Positions 19,099 to 29,121 of a stretch of 64,000 nt of DNA are shown one piece after another. The stretch is taken from positions 1,550,001 to 1,614,000 of the forward strand of contig NZ_CP104174.1 in the NCBI RefSeq assembly GCF_025200925.1. The letters run 5' to 3'. The translations under genes and the position numbers were made by a program. The DNA is from Bradyrhizobium sp. CB1015 (lineage in GTDB: Bacteria; Pseudomonadota; Alphaproteobacteria; Rhizobiales; Xanthobacteraceae). Numbering within the stretch: the stretch's first letter is position 1; each line of letters opens with the position of its first letter. The notes beneath the pieces were generated by a model that was not told the origin of the DNA, did not search any database, and saw nothing but the letters and a program-made list of their open reading frames with translations.

Positions 19099-20658
19099 AT
19101 GAAGGCGTATTTTATCGGCGGCGGCATTGGATCGCTCGCGGGCGCGGCGTTCCTCGTCCGCGATGCGCAGCTGCCGGGGCGCGACATCGTGATCTACGAG
19201 GCGCAGCCGCTGGTTGGTGGCAGCCTGGACGGCGCGCAGCTTCCGAACGGCGCCTATTCGCTTCGCGGCGGGCGCATGCTCACCACCGACCATTACGAAT
19301 GCACCTGGGATCTGCTGTCGAGCATTCCCTCGCTCGAGCATCCCGGCCGCAGCGTGCGCGAGGAGACGGTCGCATTCAACGTGGAGACTCCGGCGCACTC
19401 CAGCGCGCGTCTGGTCGACCGTAACCGCTTCAAGGTCGATGTCTCGCATATGGGCTTCTCCGGACGCGACCGGCTCGAGCTGCTCCGGCTCACCGAGGCT
19501 TCGGAGGAGACGCTCGGCAACAGCCGCATCACCGACTGGCTGTCGCCCGGATTCTTCGAATCGAATTTCTGGTACATGTGGCAGACCACCTTCGCCTTCC
19601 AGCCCTGGCACAGCGCGGTCGAGCTGAAGCGCTATCTGCATCGCTTCATGAACGAGTTTCCGCGCATCGAGACGCTCGGCGGCGTCAAGCGCACCGTGTA
19701 CAATCAGTATGACGCGATCGTGCGGCCGCTCGCGGACTGGCTCAAGCGCCAGGGCGTGCAGTTCGTGCGCGGCACGCGCGTCGTCGACATGGCGTTCGAG
19801 ACCGACGGCGCGCGCTTGCGGGTGCGCCAGCTCACGCTCGACCGCGACAGCCGCACCGCCAACGTCCGGCTCGAAGACGACGACATCGTCTTCTTCCAGA
19901 ACGGCTCGATGACGGATGCCTCGAGCCTAGGCTCGATGACCGAGCCGCCGCCGCGCCTGACCAAGGCCGAAAGTCAGGGCTGGGCGCTATGGGAGACGAT
20001 CGCGCAAGGACGTCCCGAATTCGGCAATCCGTCGGTGTTCAACAATTCGATCCCCGAATCCTATTGGCTGTCCTTCACCGTCACCTGCCGCGATCCACGC
20101 TTCTTCGACCAGATGGAAGCGTTCTCCGGCAATAGGGCCGGCACCGGCGGGCTTGTCACGTTCAAGGATTCCAACTGGCTGATGTCCGTCGTGCTCTATC
20201 ACCAGCCACATTTCATGGGACAGCCGAAGAACGTGCAGGTGTTCTGGGGCTATGCGCTGCATCCCGACCGCATCGGCAATTTCGTGGCAAAGCCGATGTC
20301 CGATTGCGGCGGCGCCGAGATCTTGAAGGAGCTCTGCGGTCACCTGAACTTCGATCCCGTCGTTTTCGACGACGCGATCTGCATTCCCTGCCGCATGCCC
20401 TACATCACCAGCATGTTCATGCCGCGCAACCTGGCCGACCGGCCGCTGCCGGTGCCCAGGAATTCCGTCAACCTCGCCTTCGTCAGCCAGTTCGTCGAAG
20501 TTCCCGACGACGTCGTGTTCACAGTCGAATATTCGGTGCGTGCGGCGCAGATGGCGGTCTATCAGCTCATGAAGATCGATTGCCCGGTGCCGCCGGTGAC
20601 GCGCCACGACAAGTCGTTCGCCGTGATCTTCGCGACGCTGGAGAAAGCGTTCGCGTGA
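19099..20658 (+). CDS. ohyA: Oleate hydratase (MCRA family)
   Basis: An FAD-dependent enzyme adding water to the cis-9 double bond of oleic acid to give 10-hydroxystearate, in the cytoplasm or at the membrane surface. The 519 residues start with a Rossmann FAD motif (FIGGGIGSLAGAAFLVRD) and contain GGRMLTTDHYECTWDLL near residue 62, the region of the catalytic Glu, plus SNFWYMWQTTFAFQPWHSA, NGSMTDASSLGSM and the C-terminal SQFVEVPDDVVFTVEYSVR. The length fits the shorter MCRA class. The ATG at 19099 follows GAGG and is preferred over an in-frame ATG at 19039 inside the IS5 remnant. No obvious operon partner. The gene appears intact, unlike its neighbours. It may detoxify host or membrane unsaturated fatty acids. 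Confidence 0.9.
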   Translation: MKAYFIGGGIGSLAGAAFLVRDAQLPGRDIVIYEAQPLVGGSLDGAQLPNGAYSLRGGRMLTTDHYECTWDLLSSIPSLEHPGRSVREETVAFNVETPAHSSARLVDRNRFKVDVSHMGFSGRDRLELLRLTEASEETLGNSRITDWLSPGFFESNFWYMWQTTFAFQPWHSAVELKRYLHRFMNEFPRIETLGGVKRTVYNQYDAIVRPLADWLKRQGVQFVRGTRVVDMAFETDGARLRVRQLTLDRDSRTANVRLEDDDIVFFQNGSMTDASSLGSMTEPPPRLTKAESQGWALWETIAQGRPEFGNPSVFNNSIPESYWLSFTVTCRDPRFFDQMEAFSGNRAGTGGLVTFKDSNWLMSVVLYHQPHFMGQPKNVQVFWGYALHPDRIGNFVAKPMSDCGGAEILKELCGHLNFDPVVFDDAICIPCRMPYITSMFMPRNLADRPLPVPRNSVNLAFVSQFVEVPDDVVFTVEYSVRAAQMAVYQLMKIDCPVPPVTRHDKSFAVIFATLEKAFA

Positions 20659-20659
20659 G

Positions 20660-21245
20660 GCGTTCGCCGGGAAGGGCGTCGCCATCGCGCCACAGTAAGC
20701 GGCAGGCTGACGTGAAAGACGCGCCCCCTGACGGGTGGCCGCCATACGCTTCGACGATAGTATGCGCAATCGAGAGGCCTATGCCCATGCATTGCGCCTC
20801 ACCATGAAAAACGGCTTGAAGATCCCGGCCACCTTCCCCGCAAGAATGCCGTGACCTGCGTTGGTACTAGAGACAAGGACGAGGTTGCCCTGAGCGAGAC
20901 TGAGTCGCCGAGCTGGACCATGTCGCCACGCGAGTGTCTGCGGGCCGGCTCCGTAACCAGTTCGACATCGTTGAGCAGGGCCTGCACGGAAAGGAATCGA
21001 AACACCTCGCAGACCGTGGCATTGGGGTCGCGCTCGCGCCGTTAGGTCGTGTCTCGCTTCAGCAAAGACCGCAGCCGGCCGATGACTTCAGCGGTTCGCT
21101 GACCGTCACGGCGGATGTGATCGAGGGTGCCCCCGATTGCGCCGAGGTCGGGTGTCAGATTCTCTAATTTCTGCTGGGCCGGCTCGGCATTGATCAGAAT
21201 GTCAGCGAGCGGCTGGTTCAGCTCGTGTGCGGGCGAAACGGACAT
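20660..21245 (-). pseudogene. Histidine kinase remnant
   Basis: The phosphoacceptor segment reads SPAHELNQPLADILINAE and KLENLTPDLGAIGGTLDHI, then IGRLRSLLKRDTT and a stop. About 400 bp later on the same strand GIGLSIAHTIVEAYGGH is the G2-type ATP-lid end of the ATPase domain. The middle is out of frame. Such kinases with HELNQP boxes are common in rhizobia as PAS-type sensor kinases. The sensor region and most of the ATPase domain are lost. Confidence 0.6.
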
Positions 21246-23172
21246 CTCTCCCGCGGTCGCGCGACCGTTTGACCGTGTGAGCCTTGCCGCTATGCTGGAG
21301 CTACTTTAGGATTCAAGCGTTCCCCCGCTAAGAAGCTTCAATCACAGTCTAATTCCAGATGGAAGCCTTTATTGAGTACAGACCCTAAACGCCCGATTTG
21401 CTGCTTTCCGTGTCCCCACCGCGGACCGCCCTCCGCAGCGGATATGGGATAAAGGTCAGCAGCATCTCCCAGGCGACGAAGCCTAGCTCATTGGCGATCG
21501 ACGCGCCTCGGGGGGAGAATCTCGCCAATCTTCCGGCGGCGACGGATCTGCGCACGCTGGCCGCAACTATCAAGGGCACGGTGGATTTGTGAGCAGGCGC
21601 ATCAGCAGAAGGAGGAGCTTGGACTTGATCACTTCGAAGGGCGATCATGGCAGGGGACTTCATCGCCACGCCCCTGATGACAATGATCGCCTACGCCTCC
21701 TGCAACTCGTCGCCTCGCACACGCGGGGCGGAAACAACAGAATCAACCGGCCTCCGCCTCAATCAACCATGCCCACCGCACGTCACGCCATCATCGATCT
21801 CTCCCTTTCGGCCACCCTCTTAGCAGTGTCCATATTGCCGAAAGTAAACCCTTGAAAAACAGTGGCGAAAACAGTTTCTGCCAACGTAGCGCTAGACCGA
21901 GTTGATGAACGACAGCATCTAGCTCGCCGCGCGCCGCGCAATGGTGCCCCTTCGGTGACGCGCTGACGCTTTGACGTTCGCAAAGAACAGGGTCGCAGCG
22001 GAACCGGCCCGCGACCCCCAGGATCTCTATCATCCGCCGGGCGTCTCGGATTCCCCGGCCAAGCGAGCTGCGCAGGGCGCACAGCTGTCGCTGATGCTTA
22101 GCTTCCTGGCTTTCCACTTCTGTAGTATCGCGACTCATACTCTCGTTTTGATGAGACGATCCCTCAGCTGATAGTCAGAAGATGTTTTCGGGGGCCTGAC
22201 ACGTGCGGGACGCCGATCGTCAGACCGCCATCGACAACGATTGTCTTAGCCGGCAAGGTAAGAGGGCTCGTGCGCTGACAGGACCAAGAAATGCTTGTGA
22301 CACTTCCGGCGCGCTTCCTCGGTCACTGGCGGGGCAAGGTCTTCCTGCATCACGCATGAGACTCATGCTGATGATCCTGAGGTCGCGGACATGCGCTCGC
22401 CGCTCAGGCACGACTAATCTTCGGCTGGGTTGCCTCCAATAATGTCGTATCCCAATGGGCAGATGGTACCGAGCTCTTTGTGAGCGGGAGCGCGAGGAGC
22501 TGGAGTATAACGATGCATGTTCTCCGAATGTGCGAACTGAAGTATCCATTCTGTGCAAGCGCCGCGCCAGACACTGACAAGAACGCAAACTCACCAGAAC
22601 TTACAGGGTTCTGGAGCTCTACCGACGTGCCTCGCAGGACGTCGGTATCCGCGAGCATGTATTTCGGCCATGCACCGAGATAGCTGTCGCGGCCGATCTA
22701 GTTTAGTCAAGCTAGCCCCGAATTCGATAGCTTTGCGAACCTCCTCATCGTTGCGTTCGCGTTTGGTCATGTGGGACTTTCAACATTCTGTGTCATCAAG
22801 CCAACAAGCGGAAGGCAAGAAGACAAGCGAAGTTGTCCGAGCTCTCGTACTCCAGTTCGACATCTGTAGCCGAGCAGTCCGTCTAGCACCCCATAAAGGG
22901 AAGATGGCATCGACTTTGCATAACCATAGCGAGTCGCATTCGACTCAACGTCACCTCAGTAGCACGCTTCTCCGGAGTGTATGCACAACGTCAGGCCCAG
23001 TCAGCAGCACAAAACTGAGGTGCAAGGCGGCCTCCGACTTCACTATAACGCGTAAGCCGGATGCGAGGCCGCACATTGCACTCTCTTCATGATGCTTCCA
23101 CAACCAGATGTCTTTGTGAGATGAGTCAGCTGCATCTCCGATTGTAAACTCTCAAGAGCGAGGAGGGATGCC
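21246..23172. other. Degenerate region, no gene supported
   Basis: Several overlapping frames exist on both strands (for example minus strand 21385-21669, 21791-22138 and 22404-22658), but none shows a recognisable domain and frames change often. It looks like decayed coding sequence. The 3' end supplies the AGGAGGG ribosome binding site of the next gene. Confidence 0.4.
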
Positions 23173-23949
23173 ATGCCCGACGTTAAAGGTATTCCGTTTG
23201 ATGCGCCCCTCTACCATGGGAGCAAAGACCTTGGCAGCACGTTCCTCCGCTGCCGAGCCATAAACCATATATTCAGCGTGGGGAACGAGGTTGGCCATCT
23301 ATTGCCGAAGGGGTTAGTACCGTCAGCAAACCCAGCAATCGCCATTGTTGGCGTCGCGAGCTATCCCTCAAGCATAGTGGGGTCATACTTGGAGTGCTAT
23401 TCAGGAATTCAAGTTCGTGATTCTGGCGGTGAGATTGGCTTTTACATTCCTTACATGTACGTGACAACAAACGATGCCGCGCTCGCCTCGGGACGAGAGG
23501 TTCTTGGTGCTCCAAAAAAGCTGGCGCACATTACTCTGATTAGAGAAGGCGGTCTGTTTCAGGGAACGCTCGAGCGTCCGGCCGGCAAGCGCCTACTGAC
23601 CCTCACCGCGCAACCAGACCAGCGCAAGAGTTCGGACTCCCAGCAGACGCACTCTGCGCGAACGTATTTCTATTCGGTTCGACATCTTCCGCCCATCAAT
23701 GAGAGCGGAAAAGGAGCAGTAACGCAACTCATCAAGTGGTGCACCGCCAGAACGTTGCGACGCGACGAGTTTGGTGAGGAAGTTCACTTTACCGGACCCA
23801 CCTCCCTAACCTACGACTCCCCCTCAATAGTGGACCCCGTGCACAATTTGTCAGTTGGCCAAGCCGTGCTCGGCTCATACGAGGAGTATGACGCCAGGCT
23901 CAAGGTGATTGACATCATATCGGAAGACACAAATCCAGGTAAACAGTGA
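23173..23949 (+). CDS. Acetoacetate decarboxylase family protein
   Basis: A 258-residue soluble protein of the ADC family, which forms a Schiff base with beta-keto acids; members act as decarboxylases or in secondary metabolism. The key block GREVLGAPKKLAHITL near residue 112 matches the family's GREIxGxPKK with the catalytic Lys. Supporting blocks are YSGIQVRDSGGEIGFYIPYMY and VGQAVLGSYEEYDARLKV near the end. A strong AGGAGGG lies 6 nt before the ATG. It appears complete. No pathway neighbour is adjacent, so the substrate is unknown; acetoacetate from polyhydroxybutyrate turnover is only one option. Confidence 0.8.
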   Translation: MPDVKGIPFDAPLYHGSKDLGSTFLRCRAINHIFSVGNEVGHLLPKGLVPSANPAIAIVGVASYPSSIVGSYLECYSGIQVRDSGGEIGFYIPYMYVTTNDAALASGREVLGAPKKLAHITLIREGGLFQGTLERPAGKRLLTLTAQPDQRKSSDSQQTHSARTYFYSVRHLPPINESGKGAVTQLIKWCTARTLRRDEFGEEVHFTGPTSLTYDSPSIVDPVHNLSVGQAVLGSYEEYDARLKVIDIISEDTNPGKQ

Positions 23950-24146
23950 GCGATGAGTTTGTGGCCTCGTTCAATTCTGAGTTATGCTCAGATAAGCTGC
24001 TACCAGCTTTGCTGGACACTGAGATTAGGTGTTCAAGAGGACGGAATTGAGCGACCAAGAGACGGAAGTTCAGTCAGGAGTTCGTTTAGGGCGCCCCTGA
24101 ACCGACATATTGATCGTCTTGGCCGCTTCAAGGGGGTCGTCAGATC

Positions 24147-25184
24147 ATGAGCCATACGCAAGAAACGAAAAAGCGGCGCGCTAGGCAGACGCGGTGCGTG
24201 CGGCGCTCGCTGGTGGATCTTACCGCGGCGGCGAGCCGAGCCGTTGACGATGGCCTGTTTGTATTGTCCGGCGAGATTGCTGCTTCCAATCCGCGGTCGG
24301 AGCGCACAGGCGCGAATATGTCTGATCAAACGATCCTAGCAAAGCAAGCGACGGCTCCGAGCCCCTTTGAGGAGCTTGAATCTCGGAATGCGGCGGCGCC
24401 GCTTAAGGACGAACTCATAGATTCCGACAGTACCGCGGAGATGATGGTAAAGGTTGTCGAGGACTCTCAAGAAAGAGCTTCTGAAAACCTCAAAGCCAGC
24501 CTGAACGTTGCGTTGGACCACGCAAAGAATCTTGTGGAGACACGGGTGGGAGGCGACGCGGTGTCGAAAGACGTCGGCGATTCCTGCCTTGAAAGCGATT
24601 TTTTGCCCGTTCTCAAAGATGCCGCAACGGAGTTCCGCGCGGATGCGGTCGAATTGATTATACAAGAGGAACCAAACGACGACGCAAAGCAGCCCCAACC
24701 GCGATACATGCGGCGGCTCACTGACGAGGCGGTCAGATTACTGGACGATCTTCGGAGCGGAAAGCTGGAGAATGAGGCGAACTTCATCCTGAGCGAATGC
24801 TTCAGAGAAGCCGCCAGCGCGTTCTCTATCATCAATCAGCAGCTCAAGCGCGACGGCTATGCTGCGAGCATTGATCCATCAATTTTCATCTGGCTTGCCA
24901 ATATCACCGAACCGCAGACGCGTGACGCTGGGACCATGCGACTTGAGATCGTACACAACCACCAAGGTCGTCCGAGCACATACGCACGCCAGGTCGCTCA
25001 ATTCATCTGGCATCTTGTCGAGGGGCAGGGCTGCCGGCGACAGGCCGCATATCGGGGCGCGCTCACGAAGTTCACCGTAACCGAGAGTTTCGTCGAGGAC
25101 GCCTACGCCTTTTGGGAGCCGATCTTCAAACGGGCGGGACCGCACGTGAGGATGCTGACCCGCATTTCAGATCCAGAAGTGTAA
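24147..25184 (+). CDS. Hypothetical protein, helical, phasin-like middle
   Basis: A 345-residue open frame. The first 55 residues are basic (KKRRARQTRCVRRSL) and may be spurious; an ATG at 24318 is an alternative start giving 288 residues. Residues 100-135 form an amphipathic helix (EDSQERASENLKASLNVAL) like phasins, which coat polyhydroxyalkanoate granules. The C-terminal 150 residues are a distinct helical domain (LTDEAVRLLDDLRSGKL, FIWLANITEPQTRDAGTM). No membrane segment or signal peptide. Codon use is that of a real gene. I do not recognise the C-terminal domain. Confidence 0.55.
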   Translation: MSHTQETKKRRARQTRCVRRSLVDLTAAASRAVDDGLFVLSGEIAASNPRSERTGANMSDQTILAKQATAPSPFEELESRNAAAPLKDELIDSDSTAEMMVKVVEDSQERASENLKASLNVALDHAKNLVETRVGGDAVSKDVGDSCLESDFLPVLKDAATEFRADAVELIIQEEPNDDAKQPQPRYMRRLTDEAVRLLDDLRSGKLENEANFILSECFREAASAFSIINQQLKRDGYAASIDPSIFIWLANITEPQTRDAGTMRLEIVHNHQGRPSTYARQVAQFIWHLVEGQGCRRQAAYRGALTKFTVTESFVEDAYAFWEPIFKRAGPHVRMLTRISDPEV

Positions 25185-25740
25185 AGCTAAGCAGCGCGGG
25201 CATGCGTCCGATTTGACTGAGGCCGAGGCCCGCCCGGCAACTTCGTCCGCGTTTTGGAGGAAGAGGAGGCTGACGTCGGCGCCGCTCCTGCATGGCTTAA
25301 GATGGCGCTGCTAAGGGTGCCGGCGCGAAGCCAGCTGATCTGCCCGTGCAGACGCCGACCAAGTACGAGCTGAGGGCCAATTTTGAGTGGACGCGGGGGT
25401 CCGACGCCGATCGGCAGCCGAGGGAGACCAGCGCCTTGTGAGCGTAGACCCATGACACCGCGCCAGCTAAGTATTGCTGGGGGCAGTGGCTGCGCGGCTG
25501 TCGGTATTGACACAATGTCAGCAACTTGACGCGCACGCCGCGACGAAGTGCCTGCAGAGCCCGCGAATTCCCTACGGCACGCGACTTGCTCTCTTTGCGG
25601 CATCATCACCAATCGCAGTGCGATGGTCTTCGGGACGGACTCGGCGCGCGTCGCTTTTAGCGTCTGATCCGCTCCGACGGTTTGCTGCGCGATAAGTTAA
25701 GGGCGCTCGGTTGTGGACCGGAGATAATGCGGGGACGTCT
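25185..25740. other. Intergenic, no gene recognised
   Basis: Only Arg/Pro-rich frames without domain features on either strand. I see nothing supportable except the upstream region of the following barrel gene. Confidence 0.35.
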
Positions 25741-26570
25741 TGGATGCGATCTGGAGTTCTTCTTTTGGGAGCCACGACAATTGCGCTCGTCGCAACCGGT
25801 GCAGCGAATGCGGCAGACCTTGAGCCAGAAGTGAAACTGCCACCGGCGGTGTGGAACTGGTGCGGAGGCCTATATTGGCGGGCACGTCGGCGGCGGCTAC
25901 GGCCGCACCTCCTTCAGCAATCCTACGGTCCGCCAATCTATGGCGATGTCGTCGATACCCCAGTGTTCCTCGCCGGCGGCCAGATCGGCTACAATTGGCA
26001 GAAGAACGGCTGAGTGGTGTGTCGAACTCGATGCCAGCAGGCCCCAACGTCTTTGCCACCAGGACCGGCCGCATCGGCTACGCGTTTGGCGCGCTGGGCC
26101 GCACGCCGGCCTATCTCGAGGGAGGTGCGTCGCTTGGCAAAACAATCGAGGGGACGTCTTCAATAACCACGAGTTTGATTGGCCACAGGAGAAAACCCAT
26201 GTTGACTATGGTCGCTTCGGTGCCACCATGAGGCTGGGCGTCGAGCAAGCGCTTACGCCTGCATGGTCGGTGAAAGCTGAGCATAACTATCTGCATTTCG
26301 GGGGACCGAGCGTCGCAACGCCTCCCACGGTGCAGAAACCAGCCGTTCGCAGTTCTTCCGGCGAACACAACCAGCCTGTCCAGCAACTATCACATAGGAA
26401 AGATCGGGTTGAACTACCATTTTGGCGCCGACCCGCGGACGGCGCAATGGTCCGATGCGCCGCTGTACGCGAAAGCACCCGCCGGCGCACCGATTGCTTA
26501 CACGGCTGGTTGGTCGTTCGAAGGCGGATCACGGCTCTGGCTCAGCGGGACGATTCCAATTGAACAATAG
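25741..26570 (+). pseudogene. Outer-membrane beta-barrel porin (Omp25/Omp31-like), multiply frameshifted
   Basis: The signal peptide is clear (MRSGVLLLGATTIALVATG followed by AANA). After it the protein continues in changing frames: YIGGHVGGGYGRTSFSNP, then VFLAGGQIGYNWQKNG, TRTGRIGYAFGALGRT, FGATMRLGVEQALTPAWSVK with HNYLHFGG, and YHIGKIGLNYHFGADP near the end. These are strand motifs of small Omp25-like barrels of rhizobia, whose gene normally encodes about 230-280 residues. The final YTAGWSFEGGSRLWLSG suggests that a second domain followed in the original. At least four frameshifts make it non-functional. Confidence 0.65.
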
Positions 26571-26999
26571 CGCAGTGCCGGATGGCAGCATCGCTCGCTG
26601 AGCGATGGCCTTCCACCGGTGCTGTGCATTGAGCCATGTGACGCCTCTGTGTTGAACCAAGAAATTGATCGTCGAGACGACCTCGTCGGATGCCCGCGAC
26701 TCGCTAGATGCGAATATATAACACGCAAAGCGTGTGATGATCGTCGTCAGGGGTGCCTGCCTTGTGGAGGGCTGGGGAAACGCAGCGTGCCAGGAACTGC
26801 GCATTTACCCGGCCGCTCCAACGAGCTTAAGGTTAGGTGGAAGGTTTTGGTCGCTTGGGAATGTGAAGCCGCAAACGCGATTGCGGAGATACTTCAAGCT
26901 CGCGACCTGATCGCGGCGATGTGAACGCGGCGATTCGCTTACAAGCACCCTCTCACGTGAGGGTGGAAAAACCTGGGAGGCTTCAAAAAACCCGTAAAA
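26571..26999. other. Intergenic before the tRNA half-site
   Basis: No gene recognised. A perfect palindrome CTCACGTGAG lies at about 26953-26962, close to the tRNA-Val half-site. Confidence 0.35.
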
Positions 27000-27044
27000 T
27001 GGTGAGCGCACAAGGGATCGAACCTTGGACCTCTCCTGTGTGAA
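27000..27044 (-). tRNA. 3' half of tRNA-Val (CAC), probable attachment site
   Basis: Exactly 45 nt read on the minus strand from the anticodon loop (TTCACAC, anticodon CAC) through the anticodon 3' stem, variable loop, a perfect T-arm (CAAGG TTCGATC CCTTG), the acceptor strand and ACCA. The base pairs end at the loop: the 5' stem is replaced by TGGCC, so the 5' half is absent. This is the classical footprint of an integrative element that used the tRNA 3' end as att site; Bradyrhizobium symbiosis islands are known to sit at tRNA-Val. Not a functional tRNA. Confidence 0.75.
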
Positions 27045-27476
27045 GGCCAGCCGTCATTCTTGAATTTACCGGCAGGGTGAAATTCCCCGTTTTCCCCGGA
27101 TCAATCGGCCGCGTTGATGCCCCTCCGTATCCGCCACATCTTCTTGGGAGGGAGCTCTGGGCGAGGGGGTTCTGTGCAGTCGGGCGGCGCTGGGGGTAGC
27201 CCGCGAGCCGCCCCTGCGGCGACATGCGGCGCCGCCCGGTGCCTTCGGCAGCTGGAAAAGGAGCCTGCAACCGCAAGGCGAGCGGAAGGGAAGCGCCCTG
27301 CTCAGGAGCGGCCAGCTGAATAAGCGCGAAAAGGCCGCCTTTGGGGGTGAGCATCCGGTGAGGCTTTCAATTACCCATAACTTTGAGCACTCGGCCTGGT
27401 TTGCTGATCGGCGAAATCTTGAGTCGAAAGAATCACTTGTGATTCCTTACTGAGCACCTGATTCGCGAGGGGTGCT

Positions 27477-27974
27477 CTATGGGGCTGACATTAAGGGCTC
27501 GGATCCGCAAGAGGCCGGTTGCGATCCTTGGAGGGTGAATGTTGGAGTTGCATCGGATTTCAGTGCAAGAACTGGTCTTAGCCGGCGGCTGCGGCCCCTT
27601 TTGCGTAAATGCCCGAACCAGTTACGGCGGCTAGGGTTGAATAAATGGGGTAACATGGCGACATGAGTTGATCTGTGTGCCGGGCGAGCCCTCTTAGTCG
27701 GTGAGGCGTTCGGTGATGTGTTTTCAGACGAGGCCAATGATGCCGTCATGTCGAGGCAGCCTGCGACACGTTGGGAGATTACATTGTCGAGCACATCGGT
27801 AGGACGGTTGCAGGCGCGCGCGATGCGAAGGCGGTCCCCACATTTCTCTCTGGCGATCTGCGCGAAGCGCTCTCGGAGGGCACTAGACCACTTCGCCCCA
27901 GCCTCGCGAGCTAAAATGAAGGAATCTGCGCGGCTTACAGAGGCGCGGCGCAAACAGCTTGGTCGGGGCGGCAA
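27477..27974 (-). CDS. Uncertain small DNA-binding-like frame
   Basis: The part from 27974 to about 27690 reads SFILAREAGAKWSSALRERF, RLRIARACNRPTDVLDNVIS and GCLDMTASL, helical with a possible helix-turn-helix and codon use typical of genes here. The remainder downstream is Arg/Pro-rich and probably noncoding, so the true stop may have been lost by frameshift. There is no good ribosome binding site. I treat it as possible decayed phage-type regulator sequence. Confidence 0.25.
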   Translation of the reverse strand: MPPRPSCLRRASVSRADSFILAREAGAKWSSALRERFAQIAREKCGDRLRIARACNRPTDVLDNVISQRVAGCLDMTASLASSENTSPNASPTKRARPAHRSTHVAMLPHLFNPSRRNWFGHLRKRGRSRRLRPVLALKSDATPTFTLQGSQPASCGSEPLMSAP

Positions 27975-28080
27975 AGCATCCTGCGCTTCGTATGGTGAGA
28001 GACGTATGCGGGCTGAGACGCATTGCGAGACGGTGAGGCTGTAGGGCGGTCCAAACAGGCCGCCCTTTTGCTTGGCGGCT

Positions 28081-28184
28081 CGCCCGAACGACTGAAAGCC
28101 TCCACGCCTGGTACATTTGGAGCCGCGCTTGGCGCGGCGGCGATCTGACCTTGTCGGGCGTCGAGGCTTTCAGTCGTTCGGGCG
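28081..28184. repeat. 21-bp perfect inverted repeat enclosing a GC-rich hairpin
   Basis: The arm at 28081-28101 is exactly inverted at 28164-28184. Between them GCCGCGC TTG GCGCGGC (28122-28138) forms a second hairpin. CACGCCTG and its inverse CAGGCGTG flank the structure. It could form a cruciform or a long RNA stem. It does not fall within a gene. Confidence 0.7.
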
Positions 28185-28217
28185 TTCAGGCGTGGAGCCT
28201 TCAGGCGGGAGGGGATA

Positions 28218-28427
28218 ATGTGCTCCGGAGTGACATCTGGAGAGAATGGAGCGTCATTTGTCCGGGTCGCGTCCGGGTGGAAATTCCGAAACGTCCGCGT
28301 TACCGCAGTTGAAAAGATTGATGAAAAAGGCAAGCCCAGACGGGCCGGGACTTTTGTCGGGGTCATGCCCAAAACCTTGAATGTCCCGCCACGAGCGTTC
28401 TACTCTGGGGCGGACAGGATGGGGTGA
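28218..28427 (+). CDS. Small hypothetical protein
   Basis: 69 residues from an ATG with GGAGGGGAT just upstream, a good ribosome binding site. Sequence such as VRVASGWKFRNVRVTAVEKI and GTFVGVMPKTLNV looks like a compact beta-rich protein. No family recognised. It follows the large inverted repeat and is convergent with the YegP-like gene on the other strand. Confidence 0.4.
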   Translation: MCSGVTSGENGASFVRVASGWKFRNVRVTAVEKIDEKGKPRRAGTFVGVMPKTLNVPPRAFYSGADRMG

Positions 28428-28485
28428 GAAGGAAAATTATCTTATCGCCTGTCCGACCTGAAAGTCTGATGGAATGAGGGTGGGG

Positions 28486-28656
28486 TTACCCCCGCACCGG
28501 AGTGTCGCGGTCGGTGCTTTTCACGAGTTCGATGACCGCAAGGCAATCGGCTCTGTTGTGATAGCCCTCGCCAGACTCAGCGATCTTGCGCATATTTCCA
28601 GCGAGTAGCGTCCAACGCCACTCATCGCGCGTGTCGCGGTAAATTTGAAAGTACAC
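28486..28656 (-). CDS. YegP-like (DUF1508) small protein
   Basis: 56 residues starting at a GTG with a strong AGGAGG six bases upstream. The sequence YFQIYRDTRDEWRWTLLAG, SGEGYHNRADCLAVIELV matches the single-unit YegP/DUF1508 fold, known for short beta-alpha units ending in SGxGYxxxxxCxxxIxxV. The family is widespread, often in mobile DNA, and has no assigned biochemical role. It appears complete. Confidence 0.75.
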   Translation of the reverse strand: MYFQIYRDTRDEWRWTLLAGNMRKIAESGEGYHNRADCLAVIELVKSTDRDTPVRG

Positions 28657-28777
28657 GGCCTACCTCCTGCGTGGGTGTCGATGCCCGGCAGGGTACTGCT
28701 AAAAGCTTGCAGTGGTACCTACCCGGGCTGGTGGGGGGGTCAATGGGAGCCTCACGTTAGAGGTCCCCGCCCGGTTC

Positions 28778-28981
28778 TCTAGAGCTTCTTCCATACCTTG
28801 AAAACCGAGCTGGTCCATCATCGCGACTACAACACCCGTGCCGAGGCCCAGCGCGATATCTTCGCCTTCATCGAGGGCTTCTACAACCGAAACAAGACTC
28901 CACTCCGCCCTCGGATATGTCGCCCCGATCGAAATGGAGCTAAAAGCCGCTTAACCCGTCCACTTTTTCAGGGGAAGATCA
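28778..28981 (+). mobile_element. IS3-family right-end fragment
   Basis: Nearly identical to the terminal 200 bp of the IS3 element at 30260-31509: the OrfB end [14 protein letters not shown], then FIEGFYNRN, and the right inverted repeat ending GGGGAAGATCA. The rest of the element is absent. The frame here is better preserved than in the longer copy. Confidence 0.75.
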
Positions 28982-29121
28982 CTTTGCCCTGGCCGCTGAT
29001 GCAGGGATATCGCATCACGCTTCTTCGCACGGGTGAAGCCTTTTGAGATGACCGACATTAAGTCTGATAGCGTCGCGCGTACCGAAATCAACGTCGTAAG
29101 GCTTGGCAGGGGTGTGGAGTG

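Noticed and set aside
19987..20769. 260-residue minus-strand frame opposite oleate hydratase
   Set aside because: His/Asp/Val-rich shadow of a conserved plus-strand gene in high-GC DNA.
23100..23172. NifA-type site before the acetoacetate-decarboxylase-family gene
   Set aside because: No TGT-N10-ACA or -24/-12 pair with correct spacing was found there.
27000..27044. Functional tRNA-Val gene
   Set aside because: The D-arm, 5' acceptor strand and 5' anticodon stem are absent.
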